From positions 1 through 9,878 of the forward strand of contig CALZIH010000103.1 of assembly GCA_945787305.1 (NCBI GenBank): a stretch of DNA of 9,878 nt. Reading direction: 5' to 3'. Shown piece by piece: positions 1 through 6,606 of the stretch. The notes under the pieces are model-generated. The model made no database searches. It saw only the letters and a list, made by a program, of their open reading frames with translations, and had not been told where the DNA came from. Each line of letters begins with the position of its first letter. Positions within the stretch are counted from its first letter, which is position 1. The DNA comes from an uncultured Desulfobulbaceae bacterium. GTDB taxonomy: Bacteria > Desulfobacterota > Desulfobulbia > Desulfobulbales > Desulfobulbaceae. The translations under genes and the position numbers were made by a program.

Positions 1-216
1 ATTCCCCTTGACGGCACAACTCAGACGTTTGGCCTCAAGCGAAAACCATAACTTTTTCAAGGTACCTGCTAGAAAATGGTTGGATGTAAAGGTGTAGCAG
101 AGGTTGCTACTAAGCAAGTAATGGGGATGGGACTTGATAATGATCAAGCTTGTGGATGAAATTAAAATTGGTTACCTGAATTACAGAACCATCTCAGCGA
201 CAATTCAACCTTACCA
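1..216. other. Window edge with no supportable gene
   Basis: I find no convincing gene here. Two plus-strand frames are open from the left edge, one ending at a TAA at 49-51 and the other at a TAG at 95-97. Either could be the last codons of a gene that lies mostly outside the window, but both tails are too short to recognise. On the minus strand a frame is open to the left edge for about 57 codons, but it lacks an ATG and looks non-coding. Two short inverted repeats are present: GTAGCA/TGCTAC (94-99 and 105-110) and CTTGAT/ATCAAG (133-138 and 143-148). Neither is followed by a T tract on either strand, so I do not call a terminator for the 329-residue gene that ends at 217. Confidence 0.4.
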
Positions 217-1206
217 TTATCGCTGTACAACGATGTTGCGCTCCTCAAGGGCTGTTTTATAATCCCACTTTTTAAGTACTGCCCGAAACTTCTTTTGCAG
301 TTTTTTATCCTCTACAACCTCCCATGCGCAATCGACAACTGCGGCAGCGATTTTTTCTTGTGGCGCGCCTTTTGAAAAACTGACTTTGCCATCGGCATAA
401 TCAAACATGGCCTTAAAGGGGTCGAGAAAAGGATAGTCATCCATTTTGTCAACAAATTGTTGTTTCAACAAAACGATTGGATCAGACTTGGTCTTTTTCT
501 GCACCAGACGGGTGAAGTGATCGAGGAACTCCTCCAGCGCAGTATCCAGGTTGGAGAAATACACCTGGTCTCCTGATGCCTGCTGCGCAACGGTGCCTTG
601 ACTTGCAGCACTCTTATCTTCTGCCAGAAAATGACCAAGGGAAAAAATAGCCGGACTTTTCTGCAGGTTCTTGAGAAGGTAATTGTATGTCACATCAGAG
701 GGGTCTAAACCACCACTTCCCCAGGAGTAGGAACCACCAACACGTCGGCCATTATTAAAAAAAAGTAAGGCTCCCTCTTTTTTCTCGGTGAGCCGTACAT
801 GGACAAATCCGGAAAATTTCTTCCTGTTTAGACGAAAAATCAAATCAGGCAATTGAATATCGGTGGATTTCAACTCAGCCTTCGCTCGTTTGAATTGAGG
901 CATCTGTCCCCAGAAAAAAATAGCACTGGGGTCAAGTTGAAATACCGTAACCCTGAAGTTTTTCTGCTTCAGCTCATCAAGAACCGGTTCAAGACTCGGT
1001 GATAATCGGGCATGCTCAGTATTATTCTGCACAACGCCGCGGAGAATTTCCTGCTCATCAAAATAGATAAGGATTTCCTGGGTTGAGGATTTAAAATAGA
1101 GGCATCCGGAACCTATTTCACCTTGAAGATGTTCAACAAATTTGTCTATCAACAGGTAATAACTATTAAGTCCTTGCAGGTATGGTTGCTCCTGGGGAAT
1201 GAGCAT
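217..1206 (-). CDS. Uncharacterised 329-residue protein with two similar beta-rich modules
   Basis: I do not recognise this gene with certainty. The protein is soluble: there is no signal peptide and no membrane segment. Two stretches look alike. Residues about 20-60 (core GCLYFKSS, then EILIYFDEQEILRG) and about 121-162 (core FSGFVHVR, then GALLFFNNGRRVGGSY) both have an LI(D/F) helix, a G-rich strand, and a strand ending in a turn plus a glycine. This layout resembles the PATAN/DUF4388-type modules common in deltaproteobacterial regulatory proteins, which is my tentative reading. The C-terminal part (about 240-329) is charged and mostly helical, with a YPFLDPF motif and a DGKVSF turn. The start is supported by AGGAG 8 nt upstream of the ATG. 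It lies 190 nt downstream of the HAMP sensor gene on the same strand, so the two may be cotranscribed, and a role alongside that sensor is possible but unproven. Confidence 0.7.
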   Translation of the reverse strand: MLIPQEQPYLQGLNSYYLLIDKFVEHLQGEIGSGCLYFKSSTQEILIYFDEQEILRGVVQNNTEHARLSPSLEPVLDELKQKNFRVTVFQLDPSAIFFWGQMPQFKRAKAELKSTDIQLPDLIFRLNRKKFSGFVHVRLTEKKEGALLFFNNGRRVGGSYSWGSGGLDPSDVTYNYLLKNLQKSPAIFSLGHFLAEDKSAASQGTVAQQASGDQVYFSNLDTALEEFLDHFTRLVQKKTKSDPIVLLKQQFVDKMDDYPFLDPFKAMFDYADGKVSFSKGAPQEKIAAAVVDCAWEVVEDKKLQKKFRAVLKKWDYKTALEERNIVVQR

Positions 1207-1396
1207 TCTTGATACTCCTACTTTTTCGGATTGTTCTTTATGGCGTCTTTATCAGAAGCAGGTATAAAACTATTGCGGATTATCATACAAGCTCAGTTAG
1301 CCCTGCTCGACGAGGGGATTGGTTGTCTTCTCCTCCAATGGAAACAGGAGCTTTTCTTGGTGTATCTGCCAATTTTTTAGCGGTGATTTTTCCGTG

Positions 1397-2452
1397 CTAT
1401 TTTTTCAACCTACCGATGGCTGCCTTGATGGAGTAACGCATACGCTCAAAAGCGGCAGCGAGTTCCCGCACCTCGCTTGGGCCCTTGCGATCAACTGTCA
1501 GGTCAAGTTCACCCAGGCTGATACGGTTGACGACATCTGTCAGCTCGATCAGGGGTTTGGATATCGACCTGGCAATAAGGAAAAAGATAAAGACACCACC
1601 AAAGAATAACGCTCCCATAATGGATAGGGAAAGAGGAGAGAACAATGCCTTGTAGATATCGTGGTCAACCTCAGAAATATATGTGCCGATATGAACTGCA
1701 CCGCCGCTTTCTTGTAACAGAAGCCCTTTATCCTGAATCATTTGTCCACCAACTACGAAACGGGCAAAATTTTCCGTTACTCCTCCCTCAAGAGGATTTT
1801 TTTCTATTACTTCACGGGGAAATCCTTCAGCCTTGACCCTGGCGGCAAAGACTTGGTCAAAATTGGAAAGATCGTTAAATAAACCGGCAACGACTATTCC
1901 CTTTTTATTGACAACCGCAGCATACGCTACTCCGGGCAACTGACTAACACGATTTACCTCTTTGTTTACTTGAGGATAGTTGGCATCAAGCAGCGGCTGC
2001 TGGACTGAACCGGCAAAAATTGTAGTGATGGCTGAAGTCCGCAGAACAACCTGCTCGTTAATAACCTGAGGGATATATTTGAAATAAAGAAAAGCAAGGG
2101 CTGCGGCAATGGAAATAAAACCGATAGATAAAGCGAGCAACAGGTAAAAGCCAATGGAAAAGCCTTTACCTCGTCGTTTCGTTTTCTTTGCCCTGTCTTC
2201 GGTTTTCTTCTCTTGTTCTGCAACCTTCCCTTCCGACTGCTCGGGTTGGGGTTGTTCTCTTTTTGCCTCGGTTGTGTTATCCCCTGCTTTGTCTTCGTTT
2301 GACCCATCCGGTTGTTTACCCCGATCATCACCAGGTCTTTGCACTACAATAATATGCCCGCATTCTTGACAGGAAAAACGGGCTCGCTGACCCTGCATCT
2401 TATGTTCGTCAATATTATATTTTTTTGCGCAGTCTTCACAAATTACCAGCAT
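1397..2452 (-). CDS. Zinc-ribbon and HAMP-domain membrane sensor protein lacking an output domain
   Basis: This is a 351-residue inner-membrane protein of unusual layout. The N terminus is a small zinc ribbon of the MJ0042 type, with CEDC near residues 5-8 and CQEC near 28-31. A highly charged Gln/Glu/Lys linker follows to about residue 95. Transmembrane helix 1 is at about 98-128, a roughly 140-residue extracytoplasmic domain of single-Cache-like appearance follows, and helix 2 is at about 270-295. A HAMP domain begins at RSISKPL and runs to the end. No kinase, methyl-accepting, cyclase or GGDEF domain follows, so any signal must pass to a separate partner or back to the zinc ribbon. I chose the ATG at 2450-2452 because AAGGAG lies 8 nt upstream. 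An in-frame TTG one codon earlier is possible but less well placed. The family assignment of the domains is good. The ligand and partner are unknown. Confidence 0.8.
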   Translation of the reverse strand: MLVICEDCAKKYNIDEHKMQGQRARFSCQECGHIIVVQRPGDDRGKQPDGSNEDKAGDNTTEAKREQPQPEQSEGKVAEQEKKTEDRAKKTKRRGKGFSIGFYLLLALSIGFISIAAALAFLYFKYIPQVINEQVVLRTSAITTIFAGSVQQPLLDANYPQVNKEVNRVSQLPGVAYAAVVNKKGIVVAGLFNDLSNFDQVFAARVKAEGFPREVIEKNPLEGGVTENFARFVVGGQMIQDKGLLLQESGGAVHIGTYISEVDHDIYKALFSPLSLSIMGALFFGGVFIFFLIARSISKPLIELTDVVNRISLGELDLTVDRKGPSEVRELAAAFERMRYSIKAAIGRLKK

Positions 2453-2606
2453 CAACCTTTCTCCTTATCGATGTATAGGCGTGCAAACCGGAGCGTATTG
2501 TATAAACGTCAAATGAAACAGCCTCAAACAAGCCTTTCCTGTAAGGTCAAAGCTTAAAAGGGAGTGTTTGGGAAGAATCTTCACATCACAAACTATCTTA
2601 TATTAT

Positions 2607-2635
2607 GTTATATATTCTAAAAAATTAGAGGTCAA
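2607..2635 (-). promoter_or_regulatory. Sigma70-like promoter toward the zinc-ribbon/HAMP sensor gene
   Basis: On the minus strand TTGACC (2630-2635) and TATAAC (2607-2612) are separated by 17 nt, each matching the consensus hexamer at 5 of 6 positions, in a very AT-rich stretch. The -10 box is about 155 nt before the sensor ATG, leaving a long 5' untranslated leader. A second, weaker pair (TTGAGG, 17 nt, TATACA) lies nearer the gene. The call rests on sequence match only. Confidence 0.5.
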
Positions 2636-2774
2636 TTTTTTTTAAAATTAAAAGCTGACCCCCTTTGCGCGGACCAGCACAAATCATAGACAAAATCATT
2701 GATAAAAACCTGTCCAATTTGGTCTTGGCAACTGCGTTGGAGTACTGATGAAATATTTTCAGCAGGAAAAGAGT

Positions 2775-2800
2775 CGGGGAGGACTAACAAGTCCGCCCCG
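2775..2800 (-). terminator. Possible weak terminator of the kor-flavoprotein operon
   Basis: Arms 2775-2785 and 2790-2800 pair over 11 positions with a single A-G mismatch and a 4-nt loop, giving a GC-rich hairpin. On the minus strand it is followed by ACTCTTTTCC, which is only moderately T-rich. It lies about 100 nt beyond the stop codon of the flavoprotein gene, where the minus-strand operon should end. The stem is clear, but the poor T tract makes termination uncertain. Confidence 0.35.
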
Positions 2801-2900
2801 TCAGGAAGTTTTGCAGCCAAAAGCCTGCCTCTTTTCGGCAAATGGTGAGGAGGGGGTAAAGTATGAATGAACAAACAACCTGTCCGACAATACTGAGGAT

Positions 2901-3476
2901 CTATTTGTTAATTTTTTTCAATAGCCAGGCCATATTCTTGCCAAGATTGCGCATAACCTCAATCCCTTCGTCATCGCCTGCAACGTCGCCTTTCTCACGG
3001 CCGATACCGATGTTCCAGTAGGAGGATCCGACTATAATCATCTGGCCGATGGTGAAAAAATGATTAATCGAATCAAAAACATGAATTGCGCCACCGCGAC
3101 GACGCGCAACCACTGCGGCTCCGACTTTGCGGCGAAACATGTCTCCGTTAGCTCTGGAGACCATACCACAACGATCTATTACCGCTTTTAGCTCGGTACT
3201 GAGATCGGCAAAATAGGTGGGACTGGCGAGAATGATCCCATCAGCCTCATCCATTTTTTCGATGCACTCATTGATACAGTCCTTTTCAACGACACAACGC
3301 CTGTCTTTACGTTTAAAACATTGATAACAGGCAATACAACCATGCGGATGTTTTCCTGCCAATTGAACCAGCTCAGTGGCAATACCCTCTTTTTCCAATT
3401 CCTCAAAAACATAGTTAACCAGTTGAGCGGTGTTACCGTCCTTGCGGGCACTACCGTTTATCGCGACAACTTTCAT
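2901..3476 (-). CDS. Iron-sulfur flavoprotein / NAD(P)H-dependent FMN reductase family
   Basis: A 191-residue flavodoxin-like protein of the NADPH-dependent FMN reductase superfamily. The N terminus has the FMN phosphate loop GSARKDGNT (residues 8-16), and a SPTYF motif near residues 87-91 fits the flavin-ring contact region. Four cysteines at about 47, 50, 53 and 61 form CX2CX2CX7C, the compact cluster motif of archaeal-type iron-sulfur flavoproteins (Isf), which move electrons between ferredoxin and other acceptors. It should therefore be a cytoplasmic electron carrier or reductase using FMN and a 4Fe-4S cluster. The start has AAGGAG 8 nt upstream. That site overlaps the korC stop codon, and only 12 nt separate the genes, so it is very likely the last gene of the kor operon. 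The physiological acceptor is not visible. A flavoprotein without the cluster is less likely given the intact cysteine spacing. Confidence 0.85.
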   Translation of the reverse strand: MKVVAINGSARKDGNTAQLVNYVFEELEKEGIATELVQLAGKHPHGCIACYQCFKRKDRRCVVEKDCINECIEKMDEADGIILASPTYFADLSTELKAVIDRCGMVSRANGDMFRRKVGAAVVARRRGGAIHVFDSINHFFTIGQMIIVGSSYWNIGIGREKGDVAGDDEGIEVMRNLGKNMAWLLKKINK

Positions 3477-3488
3477 ATGACAAACTCC

Positions 3489-4091
3489 TTACAGTTCTTC
3501 TTCTTCACTCATTACTGCTCTGGGCAGGTTCTGAACATCGATCTTTTTCGCCTCCTCAATCCCCCGTCGCAAAGCCTTACTGTTCATCTCTTCAGTGCCT
3601 TTCGGCACCCTGGCAAGAAGGGCCGTTTCCAGATTGGCAAGGTCGACTCGGCCGGAAAGTAAACCTATCGCACCAAGTGCAACCATGTTGGCCACCAGTT
3701 CGCGACCAATCTCCTCCTTGGCTATTTGGGTAAAAGGTATGGAGATGATTCTGCTGGTTGGGTACTGTTCAACCAGTGTTGAATCCACGACCAAGAGTCC
3801 GTTTGCTTTAAGATCAAAAAAGTAAGCGTCACAAGCTGCCTGATTCATTGCCAGCAGCAGATCAAGTTCAAGTGCTTTCGGGTAATCAATGGGATAATCG
3901 CTGATGACAACTTCAGCCTTTGATTTTCCACCTCGTGCCTCAGGTCCGTAACTCTGGGTCTGGCAAACATGCTTACCGTCATAAACGCCTACCGCCTCGG
4001 CAAAGACAACGGCAGCGGTGATCAACCCCTGGCCACCGGAGCCACTGAAACGAACTTCATATCGGTCGTGTTTCTCGCGTTGGGTCTTCAT
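3489..4091 (-). CDS. korC: 2-oxoacid:ferredoxin oxidoreductase, gamma subunit (KorC-like)
   Basis: Gamma subunit of a four-subunit 2-oxoacid:ferredoxin oxidoreductase, 200 residues, the usual length. The hallmark GSGGQG lies at residues 17-22 and QSYGPEARGG at about 46-55, both typical of this subunit (Pfam POR family), which contributes to CoA handling in the complex. The start codon overlaps the korB stop by 4 nt (ATGA), a sign of translational coupling, and AGGGA precedes it. Substrate choice among 2-oxoglutarate, branched-chain and aryl 2-oxoacids cannot be read from this subunit alone. The Kor name rests on the arrangement of separate delta, alpha, beta and gamma genes and on overall similarity. 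Confidence 0.88.
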   Translation of the reverse strand: MKTQREKHDRYEVRFSGSGGQGLITAAVVFAEAVGVYDGKHVCQTQSYGPEARGGKSKAEVVISDYPIDYPKALELDLLLAMNQAACDAYFFDLKANGLLVVDSTLVEQYPTSRIISIPFTQIAKEEIGRELVANMVALGAIGLLSGRVDLANLETALLARVPKGTEEMNSKALRRGIEEAKKIDVQNLPRAVMSEEEEL

Positions 4092-4930
4092 GCTTTTTCC
4101 CTGGATTCATGAGCTCGCTGGCGAACTTTCACATATTCCTCGGTGGATATGGGAAGTTCGCGGTCAACAAGCACCCCAATGGTGGTTTTACCTTCAAGTT
4201 CTTCCGGGCTGAGTTCTGCAGCCTTGTTGACGGTCACAGCCTCTTCCTTGAACTGTTTTAACATATCCACTGCTCCGCCAAGCTTGTTTCTTCTTCCATA
4301 TTGAACATGACAGTTGGAGATCACCTCGACAACTGCAAATCCCCTTTTTTCCATTGCCTGTTCTATCAAACGATCTATGAGATGAGCATGGTAAACCGTT
4401 GCTCTGGCAACAAAAGATGCGCCGGCAGTTACGGCCAGCTCGGCAATGGAAAAAGCCTGCTCAATATGGCCATAAATCGAAGTGGTCGATGTTGCGCCAA
4501 AAGGGGTTGTCGCTGAATACTGCCCGCCGGTCATGCCGTATATGGAATTATTAATAATAATTGCCGTCAGGTTTAAATTCCTGCGTGCAGCATGGATAAA
4601 GTGATTCCCACCAATGGCCATTGCATCCCCATCTCCCATGATGGTCACCACATTCAAGGAAGGATTGGCCAGCTTTACTCCGGTTGCAAATGTTAATGCA
4701 CGGCCGTGGGTGGTATGCAGGGTGTTGAAATCGAGATAGGTGGGCATTCTGCCGGAACAACCGATGCCAGAGGCGAGAACGACCTCATCTCTGCTGAGTT
4801 CAAGACGAGAAATGGCACGCAGCAGTGCTGCCATGACAATACCGTTGCCGCAGCCGGGACACCAGACATGGGGGAACTTTTTATTATGACGCAGGTATTT
4901 GTGACGAAGATCCTGTGCTGATATAGGCAT
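4088..4930 (-). CDS. korB: 2-oxoacid:ferredoxin oxidoreductase, beta subunit, thiamine diphosphate binding (KorB-like)
   Basis: Catalytic beta subunit of 280 residues. It binds thiamine diphosphate and normally a 4Fe-4S cluster. Visible motifs are CPGCGNG at 24-30, GIGCSGR at 55-61 (the further cluster or active-site cysteine), HTTHGRA at 72-78, and the cofactor motif GDGDA at 98-102 followed by NNSIYGMTGGQ at 126-136. With KorA it decarboxylates the 2-oxoacid, and the electrons leave through its cluster to the ferredoxin subunit. The FPHVWCPGCG opening fits the 2-oxoglutarate oxidoreductase type better than the pyruvate type, but related 2-oxoisovalerate enzymes look similar. It follows korA by 13 nt and overlaps korC by 4 nt. 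No key residue is missing. Confidence 0.93.
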   Translation of the reverse strand: MPISAQDLRHKYLRHNKKFPHVWCPGCGNGIVMAALLRAISRLELSRDEVVLASGIGCSGRMPTYLDFNTLHTTHGRALTFATGVKLANPSLNVVTIMGDGDAMAIGGNHFIHAARRNLNLTAIIINNSIYGMTGGQYSATTPFGATSTTSIYGHIEQAFSIAELAVTAGASFVARATVYHAHLIDRLIEQAMEKRGFAVVEVISNCHVQYGRRNKLGGAVDMLKQFKEEAVTVNKAAELSPEELEGKTTIGVLVDRELPISTEEYVKVRQRAHESREKA

Positions 4931-4943
4931 TGCGCAATCCCGA

Positions 4944-6083
4944 TCAGAGTTTAATTAGATGTTTGAATATTTCCAACGGCGTAATGAATTTGCCGTCAAT
5001 GCGGTTATGTTTGGCCACCCGACAATCTGATTGATTCACCCGTTGTACCTCTCGACTGATTTGCCCCATGTTCATTTCCGGGACCAACGCTGCCCGGCAC
5101 TGTTTGAGTAGGGGAGCGACGGTTCCCCGTGGAAAGGGAAACAGAGTGATCAGCTGCAGTAAACCTGCTTTAACACCATGTTGCCGGGCGTCCTCAACAG
5201 CGCGTAAGGCTGAACGAGCAACCGCACCGTAGGCGATGACGAGTACCTCGGCGTCGTCAAGGAAAAAACCGCGCGACATTTGGATATCGGGAAAACCTTT
5301 GGTTATCTTACTGGTCAATCGTTTATGAAAACTCTCTATCTCTTTGGGATTCTGGGTAGGAAAACCATGTTCATCATGGATTAACCCGGTTATATGGTGC
5401 CGATGGCCGTCACCCAATGCGGCCATCGGCGGAACGCCGCGACTGTCTCCTTCATACGGCTTGTACCAGTCAGGAGGGACGCTTGGCCGGATGCGATCTA
5501 TAACTTTAATTTCCTTTGTTGCAGGCAGGCGAACACATTCCCGGGTATGGGCGACAACTTCATCAGAGAGTATGATGACTGGTACTCGATATTTCTCCGA
5601 GATATTAAAAGCCTTGACCGTAATCGAAAAACAATCCTCAACAGAAGAAACCGCGAGCACAACTATTGGATGATCACCATGGGTACCCCAACGTGCCATC
5701 TGCACGTCACCTTGAGCAGGATTAGTAGGCAGACCGGTAGATGGTCCACCGCGCATCACATTGACAACCACGCAAGGCGTTTCCGTGACGCAGGCAAAAC
5801 CGAGATTTTCCTGGATCAGGGAAAAACCGGGACCGGAAGTTGCGGTCATCGATTTCAACCCTGCCAAAGATGCACCGATAACCGCTCCCATACCGGCTAT
5901 TTCATCTTCCATCTGAATAAAAGTACCACCTGCCAGCGGTAAGAGTACCGATAACAATTCACCTATTTCAGAGGCCGGCGTAATGGGATACCCAGCAAAA
6001 AAACGGCAGCCCACAGCCATTGCACCGTGAACTATCGCCTCGTTGCCCTGGAGGAGTTGACGCTTGGTTGGTTCTTCAGACAT
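4944..6083 (-). CDS. korA: 2-oxoacid:ferredoxin oxidoreductase, alpha subunit (KorA-like)
   Basis: Alpha subunit of 379 residues. The pyrimidine-binding domain carries GYPITPASEI at 31-40, QMEDEIAGMGAVIGASLAG at about 57-75, TSGPGFSLIQE at 82-92, and MRGGPSTGLPT at 110-120. The C-terminal half (from about 285, DDAEVLVIAYGA onward) is the transketolase-C-like domain. The length suits separate-subunit KorA. Longer relatives carry a fused gamma domain, which here is encoded separately by korC. The start overlaps the end of korD by 8 nt and has AGGAGAAAGGA just upstream. With KorB it should convert 2-oxoglutarate (or a related 2-oxoacid) and CoA to succinyl-CoA (or the matching acyl-CoA), CO2 and reduced ferredoxin. 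The direction could be reversed in a reductive TCA pathway. Confidence 0.92.
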   Translation of the reverse strand: MSEEPTKRQLLQGNEAIVHGAMAVGCRFFAGYPITPASEIGELLSVLLPLAGGTFIQMEDEIAGMGAVIGASLAGLKSMTATSGPGFSLIQENLGFACVTETPCVVVNVMRGGPSTGLPTNPAQGDVQMARWGTHGDHPIVVLAVSSVEDCFSITVKAFNISEKYRVPVIILSDEVVAHTRECVRLPATKEIKVIDRIRPSVPPDWYKPYEGDSRGVPPMAALGDGHRHHITGLIHDEHGFPTQNPKEIESFHKRLTSKITKGFPDIQMSRGFFLDDAEVLVIAYGAVARSALRAVEDARQHGVKAGLLQLITLFPFPRGTVAPLLKQCRAALVPEMNMGQISREVQRVNQSDCRVAKHNRIDGKFITPLEIFKHLIKL

Positions 6084-6366
6084 CGTCCTTTCTCCTCTTT
6101 GGTTTCCGGCTTGATACGGTTATGGCGAAGTCAGGACAGTGAATCTCGCAAAACCGGCAGCCGATACAGCGATCGGGTTCTTCCATGATAGGCTTACCGT
6201 TTTTATCGCTGCCGATAATCTCTTGCGGGCAAAACGCCATGCATATACCGCACCCCTTGCACCAGTCTAGGTAAAAAGAGACATCATATAATTTCTTTTC
6301 CCTGGAAGGGGCACCATCCTGTTTTTCACCGCTATCGGCCGCTGCCTGTGTAGTTTTTTTGACCAT
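6076..6366 (-). CDS. korD: 2-oxoacid:ferredoxin oxidoreductase, delta subunit, 2x[4Fe-4S] ferredoxin (KorD-like)
   Basis: Ferredoxin-type subunit of 96 residues with two 4Fe-4S motifs: CKGCGICMAFCP (cysteines 36, 39, 42, 46) and CIGCRFCEIHCP (67, 70, 73, 77). It passes electrons from the KorAB active site to soluble ferredoxin. The first 25 residues form a charged, low-complexity tail. I chose the ATG at 6364-6366 because GGAGGA sits 5 nt upstream. An in-frame start nine codons further out would put that ribosome binding site inside the gene. It is the first gene of the operon and overlaps korA by 8 nt. No strong promoter is evident on this strand upstream. The best candidate, TTGCTT with 17 nt to TATGCG, is weak. 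Confidence 0.9.
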   Translation of the reverse strand: MVKKTTQAAADSGEKQDGAPSREKKLYDVSFYLDWCKGCGICMAFCPQEIIGSDKNGKPIMEEPDRCIGCRFCEIHCPDFAITVSSRKPKRRKDDV

Positions 6367-6524
6367 CAATTTCCTCCGGGCGGTTCGAGCCAATACGCTT
6401 CCGACCCCAGTCTCCCGATATGTAAAGTATTAGGTTCTCTTTTTCGCATACCCGCTCCACCTGTAAAAAGCAAGGGAATCTCAGGTGAGGAATTTCGCAA
6501 AAATGCGCTTTGCCAGAATAAATA

Positions 6525-6543
6525 CTTGTCAGAACAGGACAAG
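6525..6543. promoter_or_regulatory. Inverted repeat, candidate operator overlapping the TAXI promoter
   Basis: CTTGTC (6525-6530) and GACAAG (6538-6543) form a perfect 6-bp inverted repeat around a 7-nt spacer, 19 bp in all, the size of a typical dimeric regulator site. The left arm overlaps the -35 box of the promoter at 6526-6554, so a bound repressor would block it. It lies between divergent transcription units and could affect both. No regulator gene is present in the window to name the binder. Confidence 0.4.
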
Positions 6544-6554
6544 CTGAATATAAA
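6526..6554 (+). promoter_or_regulatory. Sigma70-like promoter of the TAXI-TRAP operon
   Basis: TTGTCA (6526-6531) and TATAAA (6549-6554) are 17 nt apart, each matching the consensus at 5 of 6 positions. The predicted start of transcription is near 6561, giving a leader of about 45 nt before the binding-protein ATG. This is the only good pair in the divergent region on this strand. Confidence 0.55.
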
Positions 6555-6606
6555 ATGTACGTTTATAGCAACACGTATCTTTTCAACCAATTCAAAGGAG
6601 GTATTG

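Larger units (their letters stand above)
2453..2900. other. Gene-poor intergenic stretch between the sensor gene and the flavoprotein gene
   Basis: About 450 nt without a supportable gene. It holds the promoter described at 2607-2635, a hairpin at 2775-2800, and a minus-strand frame of 80 codons (2632-2874). That frame begins only with TTG, lacks a clear ribosome binding site and resembles no family I know. Its last two thirds are not obviously unlike protein (DLLVLPDSFPAENISSVL), so a remnant of a lost gene or a small unrecognised protein cannot be excluded. The 2580-2660 part is strongly AT-rich. Confidence 0.4.

Noticed and set aside
94..148. Two short inverted repeats as a terminator of the 329-residue gene
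   Set aside because: The stems are only 6 bp, lie about 70-120 nt beyond the stop codon and have no T tract on the minus strand.
1209..1436. Plus-strand frame of 75 codons between the sensor and the 329-residue gene
   Set aside because: It overlaps the end of the sensor gene, lacks a ribosome binding site and looks like no known protein.
5394..5942. Plus-strand open frame of 182 codons opposite korA
   Set aside because: The opposite strand holds a protein with all KorA motifs. This frame matches nothing and is rich in Arg, His, Cys and Thr as expected of a shadow.
6421..6480. Minus-strand kor promoter (TTGCTT, 17 nt, TATGCG)
   Set aside because: Both hexamers match the consensus poorly. 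Kept only as a remark in the korD entry.
6526..6606. Longer N terminus for the TAXI binding protein
   Set aside because: It would begin within the promoter and bury the signal peptide. The ATG at 6607 has an ideal Shine-Dalgarno and a clean Sec signal.
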